A DNA stretch of 13,119 nt, taken from contig CAIKZV010000018.1 in NCBI GenBank assembly GCA_903831925.1, positions 1-13,119 on the forward strand, written 5' to 3'. The stretch comes from an uncultured Burkholderiales bacterium. GTDB lineage: Bacteria > Pseudomonadota > Gammaproteobacteria > Burkholderiales > Burkholderiaceae_E. The notes under the pieces were generated by a model. The model made no database searches. It was not told the origin of the DNA and saw only the letters and a program-made list of their open reading frames with translations. The translations under genes were made by a program, and so were the position numbers. Positions 7,118 to 13,119 of the stretch are shown here, piece after piece (the first letter of the stretch is position 1; every line of letters begins with the position of its first letter).

Positions 7118-7135
7118 TGTAAATCATAGTTGACG
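7118..7135. promoter_or_regulatory. PpsR/CrtJ-like operator between crtI and bchG
   Basis: The plus strand reads TGT-N12-ACG (TGTAAATCATAGTTGACG), one base from the TGT-N12-ACA consensus and with the same deviation as the site at 524-541. A further half-site TGTCAG follows at 7144. The palindrome covers the TATGAT proposed as crtI -10 and includes a TTGACG that could be a -35 for bchG, so one bound repressor could silence both directions. Inference from motif and neighbours. Confidence 0.55.
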
Positions 7136-7149
7136 CTTTTGCCTGTCAG
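7123..7149 (-). promoter_or_regulatory. Possible crtI promoter
   Basis: On the minus strand TATGAT (7128-7123) is a good -10, with CTGACA (7149-7144) upstream as -35. The spacer is only 15 bases, shorter than the usual 17, so the assignment is tentative. The -10 lies inside the PpsR-like site. Confidence 0.35.
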
Positions 7150-8058
7150 ATGCAGACTGCCCCGATGGCTGCCGTTCTGTCCCGACCCACCTTTTCGACC
7201 GTCACCGAACTGCTGAAACCGATCACCTGGTTTCCGCCGATGTGGGCCTTTTCATGCGGTGTCGTGGCTTCTGGCGTATCACCGACAGGCCGCTGGCCGC
7301 TGATCATCGTGGGGGTTCTGCTGGCCGGCCCGCTGGTCTGCGCCACCAGCCAGGCCGTCAACGACTGGTATGACCGGCATGTCGATGCCATCAATGAACC
7401 CGATCGGCCGATTCCGTCGGGCCGCATGCCCGGCACATGGGGACTGTACATCGCCTGCGGCTGGACGGTGCTGTCGATGCTGGTGGCGTTGCTGCTCGGA
7501 CCCTGGGGCTTTGGCGCAACCGTGGTCGGCCTGATCCTGGCCTGGGCCTACAGCGCCCCCCCGGTGCGCCTGAAGCTCAACGGCTGGTATGGCAATGCGG
7601 CCTGCGGCTTGTGCTATGAAGGGCTGGCCTGGGTGACCGGTGCTGCGGTCATGGCCGGCGGCGTGATTCCCGATGCCCGATCGCTGGCGCTGGCCGGCCT
7701 CTACAGTCTGGGCGCTCACGGCATCATGACGCTCAATGACTTCAAGGCGGTCGAAGGCGATCGCCAGATGGGCGTGCGATCGCTGCCGGTGCAGTTGGGC
7801 ATCCTGCCGGCTGCCATATCGGCCAGCTGGACCATGGCGCTGCCGCAACTCGTGGTGATCGGGCTGCTCAGCCACTGGGGTTGCCCGGGCCATGCCGCGG
7901 TGATCGCGGGTCTGCTGGTCGTGCAGGGCGTGATGATGAACTGGTTCGTCGCCGAACCAAGCAAGCGCGCGCTCTACTACAGCGGATTCGGTGTGCCGCT
8001 TTTCGTAGCCGGCATGATGGTCAGTGCCCTCGCACTTCGATCGCTGAATGGAGGCTGA
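7150..8058 (+). CDS. bchG: Geranylgeranyl-bacteriochlorophyllide a synthase BchG
   Basis: BchG is a UbiA-family membrane prenyltransferase that esterifies bacteriochlorophyllide a with geranylgeranyl diphosphate. The 302-residue protein starts with the typical LLKPITWFPPMWAFSCGVV. It carries the prenyl-diphosphate/Mg site ND-WYDRHVDAINEPDRPIPSG (near 74-95) and a second loop with NDFKAVEGDRQMGVRSLPVQ (near 197-216). Multiple hydrophobic helices are evident. ATG 7150 is used; ATG 7165 in frame (MAAVLSRPTF) is an alternative, and neither has a clear ribosome binding site. The stop is only 4 bases before the next gene, so bchG, the transporter and bchP form an operon-like set, the order known from other purple bacteria (bchG-orf428-bchP). 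Confidence 0.93.
   Translation: MQTAPMAAVLSRPTFSTVTELLKPITWFPPMWAFSCGVVASGVSPTGRWPLIIVGVLLAGPLVCATSQAVNDWYDRHVDAINEPDRPIPSGRMPGTWGLYIACGWTVLSMLVALLLGPWGFGATVVGLILAWAYSAPPVRLKLNGWYGNAACGLCYEGLAWVTGAAVMAGGVIPDARSLALAGLYSLGAHGIMTLNDFKAVEGDRQMGVRSLPVQLGILPAAISASWTMALPQLVVIGLLSHWGCPGHAAVIAGLLVVQGVMMNWFVAEPSKRALYYSGFGVPLFVAGMMVSALALRSLNGG
8050..8054 (+). promoter_or_regulatory. Ribosome binding site choosing the transporter start
   Basis: GGAGG at 8050-8054, inside the last codons of bchG, stands 8 bases before ATG 8063. It excludes the in-frame ATG at 8048, which overlaps this site. Confidence 0.75.
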
Positions 8059-8062
8059 CGCA

Positions 8063-9448
8063 ATGGCCAAGATCCATTTCGGATGGCTGAGCATCGCCCG
8101 ACTGGGCCTGGTGCAGATGGCGCTGGGCGCCATTGTCGTGCTCACCACCTCCACCCTGAATCGCGTGATGGTGGTCGAACTGGCGCTGCCGGCACTGTTG
8201 CCGGGTCTGCTGGTCGGCGTGCATTACGCCATGCAGGGCCTGCGGCCGCGGATGGGTTTCGGCTCGGATGTCGGCGGACGCAGTACCCCATGGATCGTCG
8301 GCGGCATGGCGGTGCTGGCCGCCGGCGGTGTCGGCGCGTCGGGGGCAACCGCCCTGATGGCCAGCAATACACCCGCGGGTATCGCGGCGGCGGTGCTGTC
8401 CTTTGCGGTGATCGGCATCGGTGTCAGCGCCTGCGGCACCAATCTGCTGGTTCTGTTGGCCAAGCGGGTCGAGGCACCGCGTCGTGCGGCTGCCGCAACC
8501 ATCGTCTGGCTGATGATGATCATGGGATTTGCGATCACTGCCGGCGTCGCCGGCAAACTGCTCGATCCCTATTCTCCCGAGCGCCTGATTGCTGTCACCA
8601 CAACCGTCGCTGCGATGGCCATCACGGTGACGCTGCTGGCCCTCTACCGGCTTGAAGGTGCACCGATCAGTGCATCGGGCACCGCCGAACACGGCGTGGG
8701 CAGCGAGGTCAAACCAGGCTTCGTCCAGGCGCTGCGTGAAGTGTGGTCCGAACCGGCGGCTCGCCAGTTCACGATTTTCGTCTTCGTCTCGATGCTTGCC
8801 TACAGCGCTCAGGACCTGATCCTTGAGCCCTTTGCCGGCGCTGTCTTTGGGTTTTCGCCGGGCGCCTCGACGCAGCTCTCGGGCATTCAGCACGGTGGCG
8901 CCTTTGCCGGCATGGTGCTCGCAGCACTGGCCGGCAGCGAGTTTGCCGGTCGACAGTTCGGCTCCTTGCGCAGCTGGACGATCGGCGGCTGCATCGCTTC
9001 GGCAATCGCCCTGGCAGGGCTGGTGGCCGCAGGCGTGCTCGGTGGCGACTGGCCGCTCAAAGCCAATGTCTTTGCCCTCGGTGCCGCCAATGGCGCGTTT
9101 GCGATTGCCGCCATCGCGTCGATGATGCGCCTGGCCGGCGAAGGCCGACGTTCACGCGAAGGGGTGCGCATGGGATTGTGGGGCGCAGCCCAGGCGATAG
9201 CCTTCGGCGTCGGTGGTCTGGCCGGCGCGGCGGCAAGCGACCTCGCGCGTCTGGTTATCAGCTCGACCGGTGCGGCGTATGCGCTGGTCTTTGGCATCGA
9301 AGCCGTGCTCTTTATTGTATCGGCGCGCCTTGCGTCGCAGATCGGTCAATCGCAGACCGGTGAATTCGGAATTGATCAACAGGTGTCTGACAACTTGCCC
9401 GCAGGTCGGGTTGGCGACTATCGGGTCGCCGGAATGGAACAGGGATAA
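8063..9448 (+). CDS. PucC-family MFS protein of the Bch2/ORF428 type
   Basis: This 461-residue membrane protein belongs to the PucC/LhaA/Bch2 branch of the major facilitator superfamily, members of which are linked to pigment handling and light-harvesting assembly. About twelve hydrophobic segments can be picked out. The start region IHFGWLSIARLGLVQMALG, the stretch MQGLRPRMGFGSDVGGRSTPWIVGG and the SAQDLILEPFAG loop after the middle of the protein are family-typical. Position between bchG and bchP identifies it as the ORF428/Bch2 homologue rather than PucC (puc operon) or LhaA (puh region). The last ~38 residues (after LFIVSARLASQ) are hydrophilic with no clear role. The start is ATG 8063 behind GGAGG. 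The exact substrate is not established by the sequence. Confidence 0.88.
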   Translation: MAKIHFGWLSIARLGLVQMALGAIVVLTTSTLNRVMVVELALPALLPGLLVGVHYAMQGLRPRMGFGSDVGGRSTPWIVGGMAVLAAGGVGASGATALMASNTPAGIAAAVLSFAVIGIGVSACGTNLLVLLAKRVEAPRRAAAATIVWLMMIMGFAITAGVAGKLLDPYSPERLIAVTTTVAAMAITVTLLALYRLEGAPISASGTAEHGVGSEVKPGFVQALREVWSEPAARQFTIFVFVSMLAYSAQDLILEPFAGAVFGFSPGASTQLSGIQHGGAFAGMVLAALAGSEFAGRQFGSLRSWTIGGCIASAIALAGLVAAGVLGGDWPLKANVFALGAANGAFAIAAIASMMRLAGEGRRSREGVRMGLWGAAQAIAFGVGGLAGAAASDLARLVISSTGAAYALVFGIEAVLFIVSARLASQIGQSQTGEFGIDQQVSDNLPAGRVGDYRVAGMEQG

Positions 9449-9451
9449 ATC

Positions 9452-10657
9452 ATGGATCAGCGCGAAATCTTCGATGTCGTCGTGATTGGCGGCGGACCCG
9501 CAGGGGCAACCGCCGCACACGAGCTGGCGCAAAAAGGCCGCTCGGTGCTTCTGCTCGATCGAGCAGGGCGCATCAAGCCCTGCGGTGGCGCGATTCCGCC
9601 GCGCCTGATCAAGGACTACGCGATCCCGGATTCGCTGCTGGTCGCCCGGGCGACATCAGCCCGGATGGTCTCGCCCAAGACCGCCAACGTTGATATCCCG
9701 ATCGAGGGCGGTTTCGTCGGCATGGTCGATCGCGACCAGTTCGACGAATGGCTGCGTGAGCGCGCTGCCGCTGCCGGCGCGGTGCGCCGCACCGGCACCT
9801 TCGAGAAGATCGAGCGCGATGCCGAGGGCATCAACACCATCCATTTCAAGGCCCGCGACGATCAGCGGCGTGGCGAAGGTACGCCCGACAGCATTCGTGC
9901 GCGCACGATTATCGGCGCCGATGGCGCCAAGTCGGGCGTGGCGCGTCAGGCAATTCCCGGCGCCAAGGATGTCCACTATGTGTTTGCCTACCATGAGATC
10001 GTGGCAGCGCCCGAGGTCAAACCGGCCGACTACGACGGCACTCGATGCGATGTCTGGTACCAGGGCCGCCTGTCGCCCGACTTCTACGGCTGGGTCTTTC
10101 CGCACGGCGATACGCTCTCGATTGGCACCGGCAGCGCCGACAAGGGTTTCTCGCTGCGCGGCGCGGTCGGTGACCTTCGCGCAGCCACTGGCTTGACCAA
10201 TGCCAAGACTCTGCGTCGCGAAGGCGCTCCGCTGCCGATGAAACCCCTCAAGAAATGGGATAACGGTCGTGACGTGGTGCTTGCCGGCGATGCGGCAGGC
10301 GTTGTGGCGCCAGCTTCCGGCGAAGGCATCTATTACGCCATGTATGGCGGATCGCTTGCCGCCGACGCGATCGAAGGCCTGCTAGTCACCGGCAACGTCA
10401 AGTCATTGGCCATGGCGCGCAAGCGCTTCATGAAAACGCACGGCACGGTATTTCTGGTGCTGGGCATCATGCAGCGCTTCTGGTATTCGAGCGACAAGCG
10501 TCGCGAGCGCTTTGTGAGCATCTGCAAGGACAAGGATGTACAGCAGCTGACCTTCGAGTCGTATATGAACAAGGAACTGGTGCGCAAGAAACCGATGGCC
10601 CATGTGCGGATCTTCTTCAAGGACATGGCCCATCTGCTGGGGTTTGCGCGCGTCTGA
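9452..10657 (+). CDS. bchP: Geranylgeranyl reductase BchP
   Basis: BchP reduces three double bonds of the geranylgeranyl tail of bacteriochlorophyll to phytyl, using NADPH and FAD. The 401-residue protein opens with VVVIGGGPAGATAAHELAQKG (about 9-29), followed by LLLDRAGRIKPCGGAIPPRL, a marker of the geranylgeranyl reductase family. GADGAKSGVAR (about 155-165) and LAGDAAGVVAPASGEGIYYA (about 277-296) are the second and third flavin-binding motifs. ATG 9452 follows the transporter stop by 3 bases, with AGGGA at 9441-9445 as ribosome binding site. Length matches the family. Co-transcription with bchG, upstream in the same run, makes sense because BchP acts on the BchG product. Confidence 0.95.
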   Translation: MDQREIFDVVVIGGGPAGATAAHELAQKGRSVLLLDRAGRIKPCGGAIPPRLIKDYAIPDSLLVARATSARMVSPKTANVDIPIEGGFVGMVDRDQFDEWLRERAAAAGAVRRTGTFEKIERDAEGINTIHFKARDDQRRGEGTPDSIRARTIIGADGAKSGVARQAIPGAKDVHYVFAYHEIVAAPEVKPADYDGTRCDVWYQGRLSPDFYGWVFPHGDTLSIGTGSADKGFSLRGAVGDLRAATGLTNAKTLRREGAPLPMKPLKKWDNGRDVVLAGDAAGVVAPASGEGIYYAMYGGSLAADAIEGLLVTGNVKSLAMARKRFMKTHGTVFLVLGIMQRFWYSSDKRRERFVSICKDKDVQQLTFESYMNKELVRKKPMAHVRIFFKDMAHLLGFARV

Positions 10658-10687
10658 TGACGCCAGCCTCAGGCCTGGTGTCCTGTC

Positions 10688-10963
10688 ATGCGTGATTTCG
10701 TCGCCAGCGGTCTGATCGTCGATTTGGCGATTGCACTGACCCTGCTCGAACTTGTCGGTCTGATCGTCTATCGCGCTCGGACCGGCCGAGGCATCGAGAC
10801 CTCACAACTGGTGATCGCGCTGGCAAGTGGCCTGCTGCTGATGCTGGGCTTGCGTGCCGCCCTGACCGGGGCCGACTGGCCCTGGATCGCGCTGGCATTG
10901 TCGGCCTCGGGTGCTGTTCATCTGCTCGATCTGAAAAATCGCTGGCCCCGCCGGATCAGCTGA
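10688..10963 (+). CDS. Small three-helix membrane protein downstream of bchP, function unknown
   Basis: I do not recognise this 91-residue protein. It has three hydrophobic stretches (about 7-27, 41-60 and 64-82), a basic loop YRARTGRGIE between the first two, and a basic C-terminus LKNRWPRRIS. It starts at ATG 10688, 30 bases after bchP, with only a weak ribosome binding site. Same strand and close spacing suggest it is the last gene of the bchG-bch2-bchP run and may sit in the photosynthetic membrane, perhaps in pigment-protein assembly; that is inference from position only. Its stop TGA (10961-10963) is 4 bases from the stop of the convergent hydrolase. Coding is supported by the regular membrane pattern and tight fit in the gap. 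Confidence 0.65.
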   Translation: MRDFVASGLIVDLAIALTLLELVGLIVYRARTGRGIETSQLVIALASGLLLMLGLRAALTGADWPWIALALSASGAVHLLDLKNRWPRRIS

Positions 10964-10967
10964 TCGA

Positions 10968-11912
10968 TCAGGAGTGCAGGAACTGCAGGATCGCCTGGCC
11001 TGAGGGCTGTGCAGCCTCTTCTTGAGGCAGATGACCAACACCCGGAAATGTCGCAAGCCGAGCCCCGGATATCGCCTTGAGATAGTCGTCAGCATTGCCG
11101 ATCGGAATCATGGCATCCCGATCACCCCACACCAGCAATGTCGGAGCAGTGATGCGCGCCAGGATCGGCACCGGATTTTGCAGGACCGATTGCTCGAGGC
11201 GCGCAATCATGGCCGAGCGCACATCGGGCGCGAGCATCATCTCGTAATAGCGGGTCAGCAGTTCGGATGTCATGACCTCAGGGTTGGCATAGGCCGGCGC
11301 CAGACTTATTTTCAGCAGTGGCTTGGGCAGCACATACTTCATGGCCCTAAGACTGATGCCCACCTCGGGGGCCTTGCCATAGTCGAAGCCCGGACTGGCA
11401 AAGCCATCGGGCGAGACCAGCACCAGTTTCGCCACGCGACTCGGATGCGCTGCCGCAAATTGCCAGGCCAGCCGCCCACCCATCGAATGGCCGACCAGAC
11501 TGGCCCGATCGATGCGCAGTGTGTCCATCAGCGCCAGCAGTACCACCATGGCGCGGCCATCGCTGTAATCGCCACTCGGGTCGGCACCGGTCAGGCCAGC
11601 TCCGGGAAGATCAAGACTGATCACACGCAGCGTCGGCTCGAAGCGCCTTGTCCAGTCGTCCCAGGTTTGCAGACTGCCACCAAACCCGTGCAGCAGGATC
11701 ACGACTGGCGCATCGCGCGGGCCCTTGTCCTGCATGTGAAGCCGCAAGCCAGCAACTTCGATGAAGTCTGCCGGGCCTCGGCTGTAGCGCGCTTCAAGAT
11801 CGGCCCGTTTGAGATCGGGGGTCCAGAGCCAGGCGGCGGCCATCGCCACGATCAAGGCCAGGAGGGCAATCATGCTTTTCTTCAACACGTCAGGGGAAAT
11901 CGGCTGGGACAA
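10968..11912 (-). CDS. Membrane-anchored alpha/beta-fold hydrolase
   Basis: The protein is an alpha/beta hydrolase with a complete catalytic set: oxyanion region HGFGG (75-79), nucleophile Ser143 in GHSMGG, acid Asp266 in WGDRDAMIP and His294 in GVGHLPQEE. A single hydrophobic segment (about 14-30) followed by TPDLKRADLEARY looks like a signal anchor, placing the catalytic domain outside the cytoplasmic membrane face. It is 314 residues from TTG 11912; the start is unsure, with TTG 11885 (giving a KKS-charged N-terminus) and ATG 11873 as in-frame options, none with a strong ribosome binding site. It is not BchO, the hydrolase of many photosynthesis clusters, because of the anchor and different motif surroundings. 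The substrate is unknown. It probably marks the edge of the photosynthesis cluster. Confidence 0.85.
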   Translation of the reverse strand: MSQPISPDVLKKSMIALLALIVAMAAAWLWTPDLKRADLEARYSRGPADFIEVAGLRLHMQDKGPRDAPVVILLHGFGGSLQTWDDWTRRFEPTLRVISLDLPGAGLTGADPSGDYSDGRAMVVLLALMDTLRIDRASLVGHSMGGRLAWQFAAAHPSRVAKLVLVSPDGFASPGFDYGKAPEVGISLRAMKYVLPKPLLKISLAPAYANPEVMTSELLTRYYEMMLAPDVRSAMIARLEQSVLQNPVPILARITAPTLLVWGDRDAMIPIGNADDYLKAISGARLATFPGVGHLPQEEAAQPSGQAILQFLHS

Positions 11913-12025
11913 GCCCGAGTATGACCCACGCCAACAGCGGCATTGATTTGATCAGGGTGTGAAATAAGTCCTGAAGTCAGCCGGTCTCCGGTCGAAAACA
12001 AGGAGCAACGACCAAGGACACCCAG
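11913..12025. promoter_or_regulatory. Divergent gap between hydrolase and FlgC-like gene
   Basis: These 113 bases must hold promoters for both divergent genes. TTGATT (11943-11948) and AAATAA (11962-11967) on the plus strand are weakly promoter-like but only 13 bases apart. I see no sigma28 flagellar promoter pattern (TAAA-N15-GCCGATAA) and no other motif I would name. Confidence 0.3.
12014..12018 (+). promoter_or_regulatory. Ribosome binding site of the FlgC-like gene
   Basis: AAGGA at 12014-12018 is 7 bases before ATG 12026. It supports this short reading frame as a real gene and its first ATG over the one at 12032. Confidence 0.6.
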
Positions 12026-12325
12026 ATGGACATGAGCATCGGACGCAGTGGACTGGCAGCGGCTTCGCGTCAGCTGGACGCGGCAGCTTTCGAGATTGCG
12101 CGCGCCTCGACCCAACGACCTGCGCAAGTCGCATCCGGCCTGTCGCCAGGTGCAGCCGGCCTTGATTCCGCATCGGGTGGTCTGACGCTGATGACCACTC
12201 CGACCGATGCGGACTTGCCACGCACGATGGTTAACCTCATGGTGGCCAGCAACGCGGTTCTGGCGAATCTGCAAACCGTCAAACGCACCGATGAGGCTTT
12301 GCGGTCTTTATTTGCCGACCGCTAA
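12026..12325 (+). CDS. Small FlgC-like flagellar rod domain protein
   Basis: The 99-residue protein joins the two ends of an axial flagellar protein. Its N-terminus (IGRSGLAAASRQLDAAAFEIARAST) resembles the rod/hook helix that starts FlgB, FlgC and FlgE. Its C-terminus (DLPRTMVNLMVASNAVLANLQTVKRTDEALRSLF) resembles the C-terminal helix of FlgC/FlgE, where MVN and a run to KTADE are usual. The middle is a short Ala/Gly/Ser linker with no D1-type domain. It stands alone between the hydrolase and an SDR gene, without other flagellar genes in view, so it may be a minor or stray basal-body protein. A good ribosome binding site and a strong terminator 30 bases after the stop support it as a monocistronic gene. 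The role in motility is unproven. Confidence 0.7.
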   Translation: MDMSIGRSGLAAASRQLDAAAFEIARASTQRPAQVASGLSPGAAGLDSASGGLTLMTTPTDADLPRTMVNLMVASNAVLANLQTVKRTDEALRSLFADR

Positions 12326-12354
12326 GGCAGGTTGCAACGCCATAGACAAACAAG

Positions 12355-12378
12355 AAAGGGCGCCTGAGCGCCCTTTTT
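12355..12378. terminator. Bidirectional rho-independent terminator
   Basis: A perfect 9-base-pair stem AAAGGGCGC / GCGCCCTTT with a CTGA loop runs from 12355 to 12376 and is followed by two more T (T-run 12374-12378). On the minus strand the stem is followed by TTTCTTG, so it can also end transcripts of the SDR gene. It lies 30 bases after the FlgC-like stop and about 40 beyond the downstream SDR TGA. Confidence 0.9.
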
Positions 12379-12388
12379 GATTCCGACG

Positions 12389-12408
12389 ACAGGCGCATGC
12401 GCGCCTGT
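12389..12408. repeat. Perfect 8-bp hairpin between terminator and SDR
   Basis: ACAGGCGC (12389-12396) and GCGCCTGT (12401-12408) are exact inverted copies around ATGC. There is no T-run, so it is not a terminator by itself; it may add to the terminator for the minus-strand transcript. Confidence 0.7.
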
Positions 12409-12417
12409 GTTGAGGGT

Positions 12418-12462
12418 TCAGCGCGGTGCCATCCGGATGGCACCGTCGAGCCGAACTGATTA
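12418..12462 (-). other. Stranded C-terminal tail of the SDR behind an in-frame stop
   Basis: Reading on in the same frame past TAA (12462-12460), codons give SVRLDGAIRMAPR and then TGA (12420-12418). HSD10-type SDRs normally end NGE(S/V)(V/I)RLDGAIRMAPR, so the TAA sits exactly where Glu (GAA or GAG) is expected and no base is lost or gained. A single G-to-T change explains it. Alternatives are a sequencing error or stop readthrough. The tail is intact, so any loss must be recent. Confidence 0.8.
12424..12445. repeat. Perfect 22-bp palindrome within the SDR tail codons
   Basis: The half-site CGGTGCCATCC (12424-12434) is followed directly by its exact reverse complement (12435-12445). It coincides with minus-strand codons for DGAIRMAP, so it may be partly a coding coincidence, but it would also form a strong stem about 15 bases 3' of the in-frame TAA. 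Confidence 0.75.
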
Positions 12463-13119
12463 GCCATTGAAATAGCCATGGGTGATCATGATTTCGGCCC
12501 GCGCGGCATATTCGTCGGGCATACCCAGTCGCTTGGGGAAAGGCACTGAATCAGCGAGCGCCTGTTTGACGTTGTCGGGCGCGCGCTGCAGCAGCGGTGT
12601 ATCAAAGATGCCCGGCAGGATGGTATTGATCCGGATGCCATTGCCCATCAGGTCGCGGGCAATCGGCAGCGTCATGCCAACCACTGCTGCCTTGGAAGCA
12701 CTGTAGGCAGCCTGTCCGATCTGACCGTCTTCTGCCGCCACCGAGGCGGTATTGACGATTGCACCACGTTCACCGTGCTCAAGGGGCGGCAGCGCAATCA
12801 TGCCGGCGGCCGATTTGGCGATGCATCGGAAAGTGCCGACCAGGTTGATCTGGATGATCCGGTCGAAGTCAACTGTGGGGAAATGCTTGATCTCGCCGGT
12901 CTGCTTGTCTTTGCTGGCGGTCTTGATCGCAAGGCCTGTGCCTGCGCAATTGACCAGGACACGCTCCTGACCGAGTGCTGCGCGAGCTTTTGCAAACGCG
13001 GCATCTACTTCGGCTTCCTTGGTCACATCGACCTTGCAGAAGACGCCGCCAATTTCGGCGGCGATCGCTTCACCGAGCGTCTCGTTGAAGTCGAAGATTG
13101 CGACACGCACGCCTTGAGC
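12460..13119 (-). CDS. HSD10-type SDR (3-hydroxyacyl-CoA dehydrogenase-like), cut by window and ended early by an in-frame TAA
   Basis: A short-chain dehydrogenase/reductase most like the 3-hydroxyacyl-CoA / 3-hydroxy-2-methylbutyryl-CoA dehydrogenase group (HSD17B10 type), which oxidises hydroxyacyl-CoAs with NAD. The frame is open to the right edge: the first visible residues, AQGVRVAIFDFNE, correspond to the second beta strand, so about 30-35 N-terminal residues including the Gly-rich NAD motif lie outside. Visible marks, counted from the edge: NCAG at 57-60, catalytic Ser126 in NTASVAAEDGQIGQ, Tyr139 and Lys143 in YSASK, and PFPKRLGMPDEYA near 193-205. Translation stops at TAA 12462-12460 after GYFNG, but the same frame continues with the family's usual tail to TGA 12420-12418. 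The gene is unrelated to photosynthesis and lies outside that cluster. The exact substrate is not certain. Confidence 0.88.
   Translation of the reverse strand, partial: AQGVRVAIFDFNETLGEAIAAEIGGVFCKVDVTKEAEVDAAFAKARAALGQERVLVNCAGTGLAIKTASKDKQTGEIKHFPTVDFDRIIQINLVGTFRCIAKSAAGMIALPPLEHGERGAIVNTASVAAEDGQIGQAAYSASKAAVVGMTLPIARDLMGNGIRINTILPGIFDTPLLQRAPDNVKQALADSVPFPKRLGMPDEYAARAEIMITHGYFNG

Noticed and set aside
7279..8154. Long minus-strand open frame opposite bchG
   Set aside because: Shadow of bchG; His/Gln/Arg-rich with no membrane or domain pattern.
10968..11912. Naming the hydrolase BchO
   Set aside because: BchO is common in photosynthesis clusters, but this protein has a signal anchor and lies outside the bch run in opposite orientation, without bchI or bchD in view.
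11022..11924. A 300-codon plus-strand frame opposite the hydrolase
   Set aside because: The minus frame carries the complete Ser-Asp-His hydrolase motifs; the plus frame has none and is His/Arg/Gln-rich.

Overview
The window is a stretch of a purple-bacterial photosynthesis gene cluster, running out at its right end into ordinary chromosomal genes. Bacteriochlorophyll a genes (bchF, bchG, bchP), acyclic-carotenoid genes (crtA, crtD, crtI), a PucC-family transporter (Bch2/ORF428 type) and the regulator pair aerR-ppsR lie together. That points to a phototrophic proteobacterium making carotenoids of the spheroidene or spirilloxanthin type. High GC, a flagellar-rod-like protein and HSD10-type SDR next to the cluster fit a beta- or gammaproteobacterium best, but the genus cannot be fixed from sequence reading alone.

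Layout. Positions 1-494 (minus): bchF, cut by the left edge. Positions 495-815: a 321-base divergent control region with a well-formed sigma70-type bchF promoter, a PpsR-like operator over its -35 box, and a cluster of TGAC/GTCA cores. Positions 816-5465 (plus): aerR, ppsR, crtA and crtD, closely packed with overlapping or nearly touching ends. Positions 5509-7089 (minus): crtI, convergent with crtD and divergent from bchG. Positions 7090-7149: a short crtI/bchG control region with a second PpsR-like operator. Positions 7150-10963 (plus): bchG, a bch2-type transporter, bchP and a 91-residue membrane protein. Positions 10968-11912 (minus): a membrane-anchored alpha/beta hydrolase, its stop 4 bases from that of the 91-residue gene. 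Positions 12026-12325 (plus): a 99-residue FlgC-like protein with a strong bidirectional terminator. Positions 12418-13119 (minus): an SDR dehydrogenase cut by the right edge.

How the genes fit together. AerR (cobalamin-binding antirepressor) and PpsR/CrtJ (PAS-HTH repressor) are the expected light/oxygen switch for the bch and crt promoters beside them. BchF hydrates the 3-vinyl group of the pigment; BchG attaches the geranylgeranyl tail; BchP reduces it to phytyl; the Bch2-type protein probably handles pigment or assembly. CrtI desaturates phytoene, CrtD introduces the 3,4 double bond and CrtA adds the 2-keto group using oxygen. crtB, crtC, crtE and crtF are not in the window.

The two most notable observations are apparent lesions or recoding sites. 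(1) The SDR gene meets an in-frame TAA at 12462-12460, yet the next 13 codons read the canonical C-terminal tail of its family, then TGA. (2) The natural ATGA-coupled start after aerR opens a frame that stops after 21 codons exactly where an in-frame GTG begins the ppsR frame, so either a coupling mini-ORF or a one-base deletion separates PpsR from its true N-terminus.
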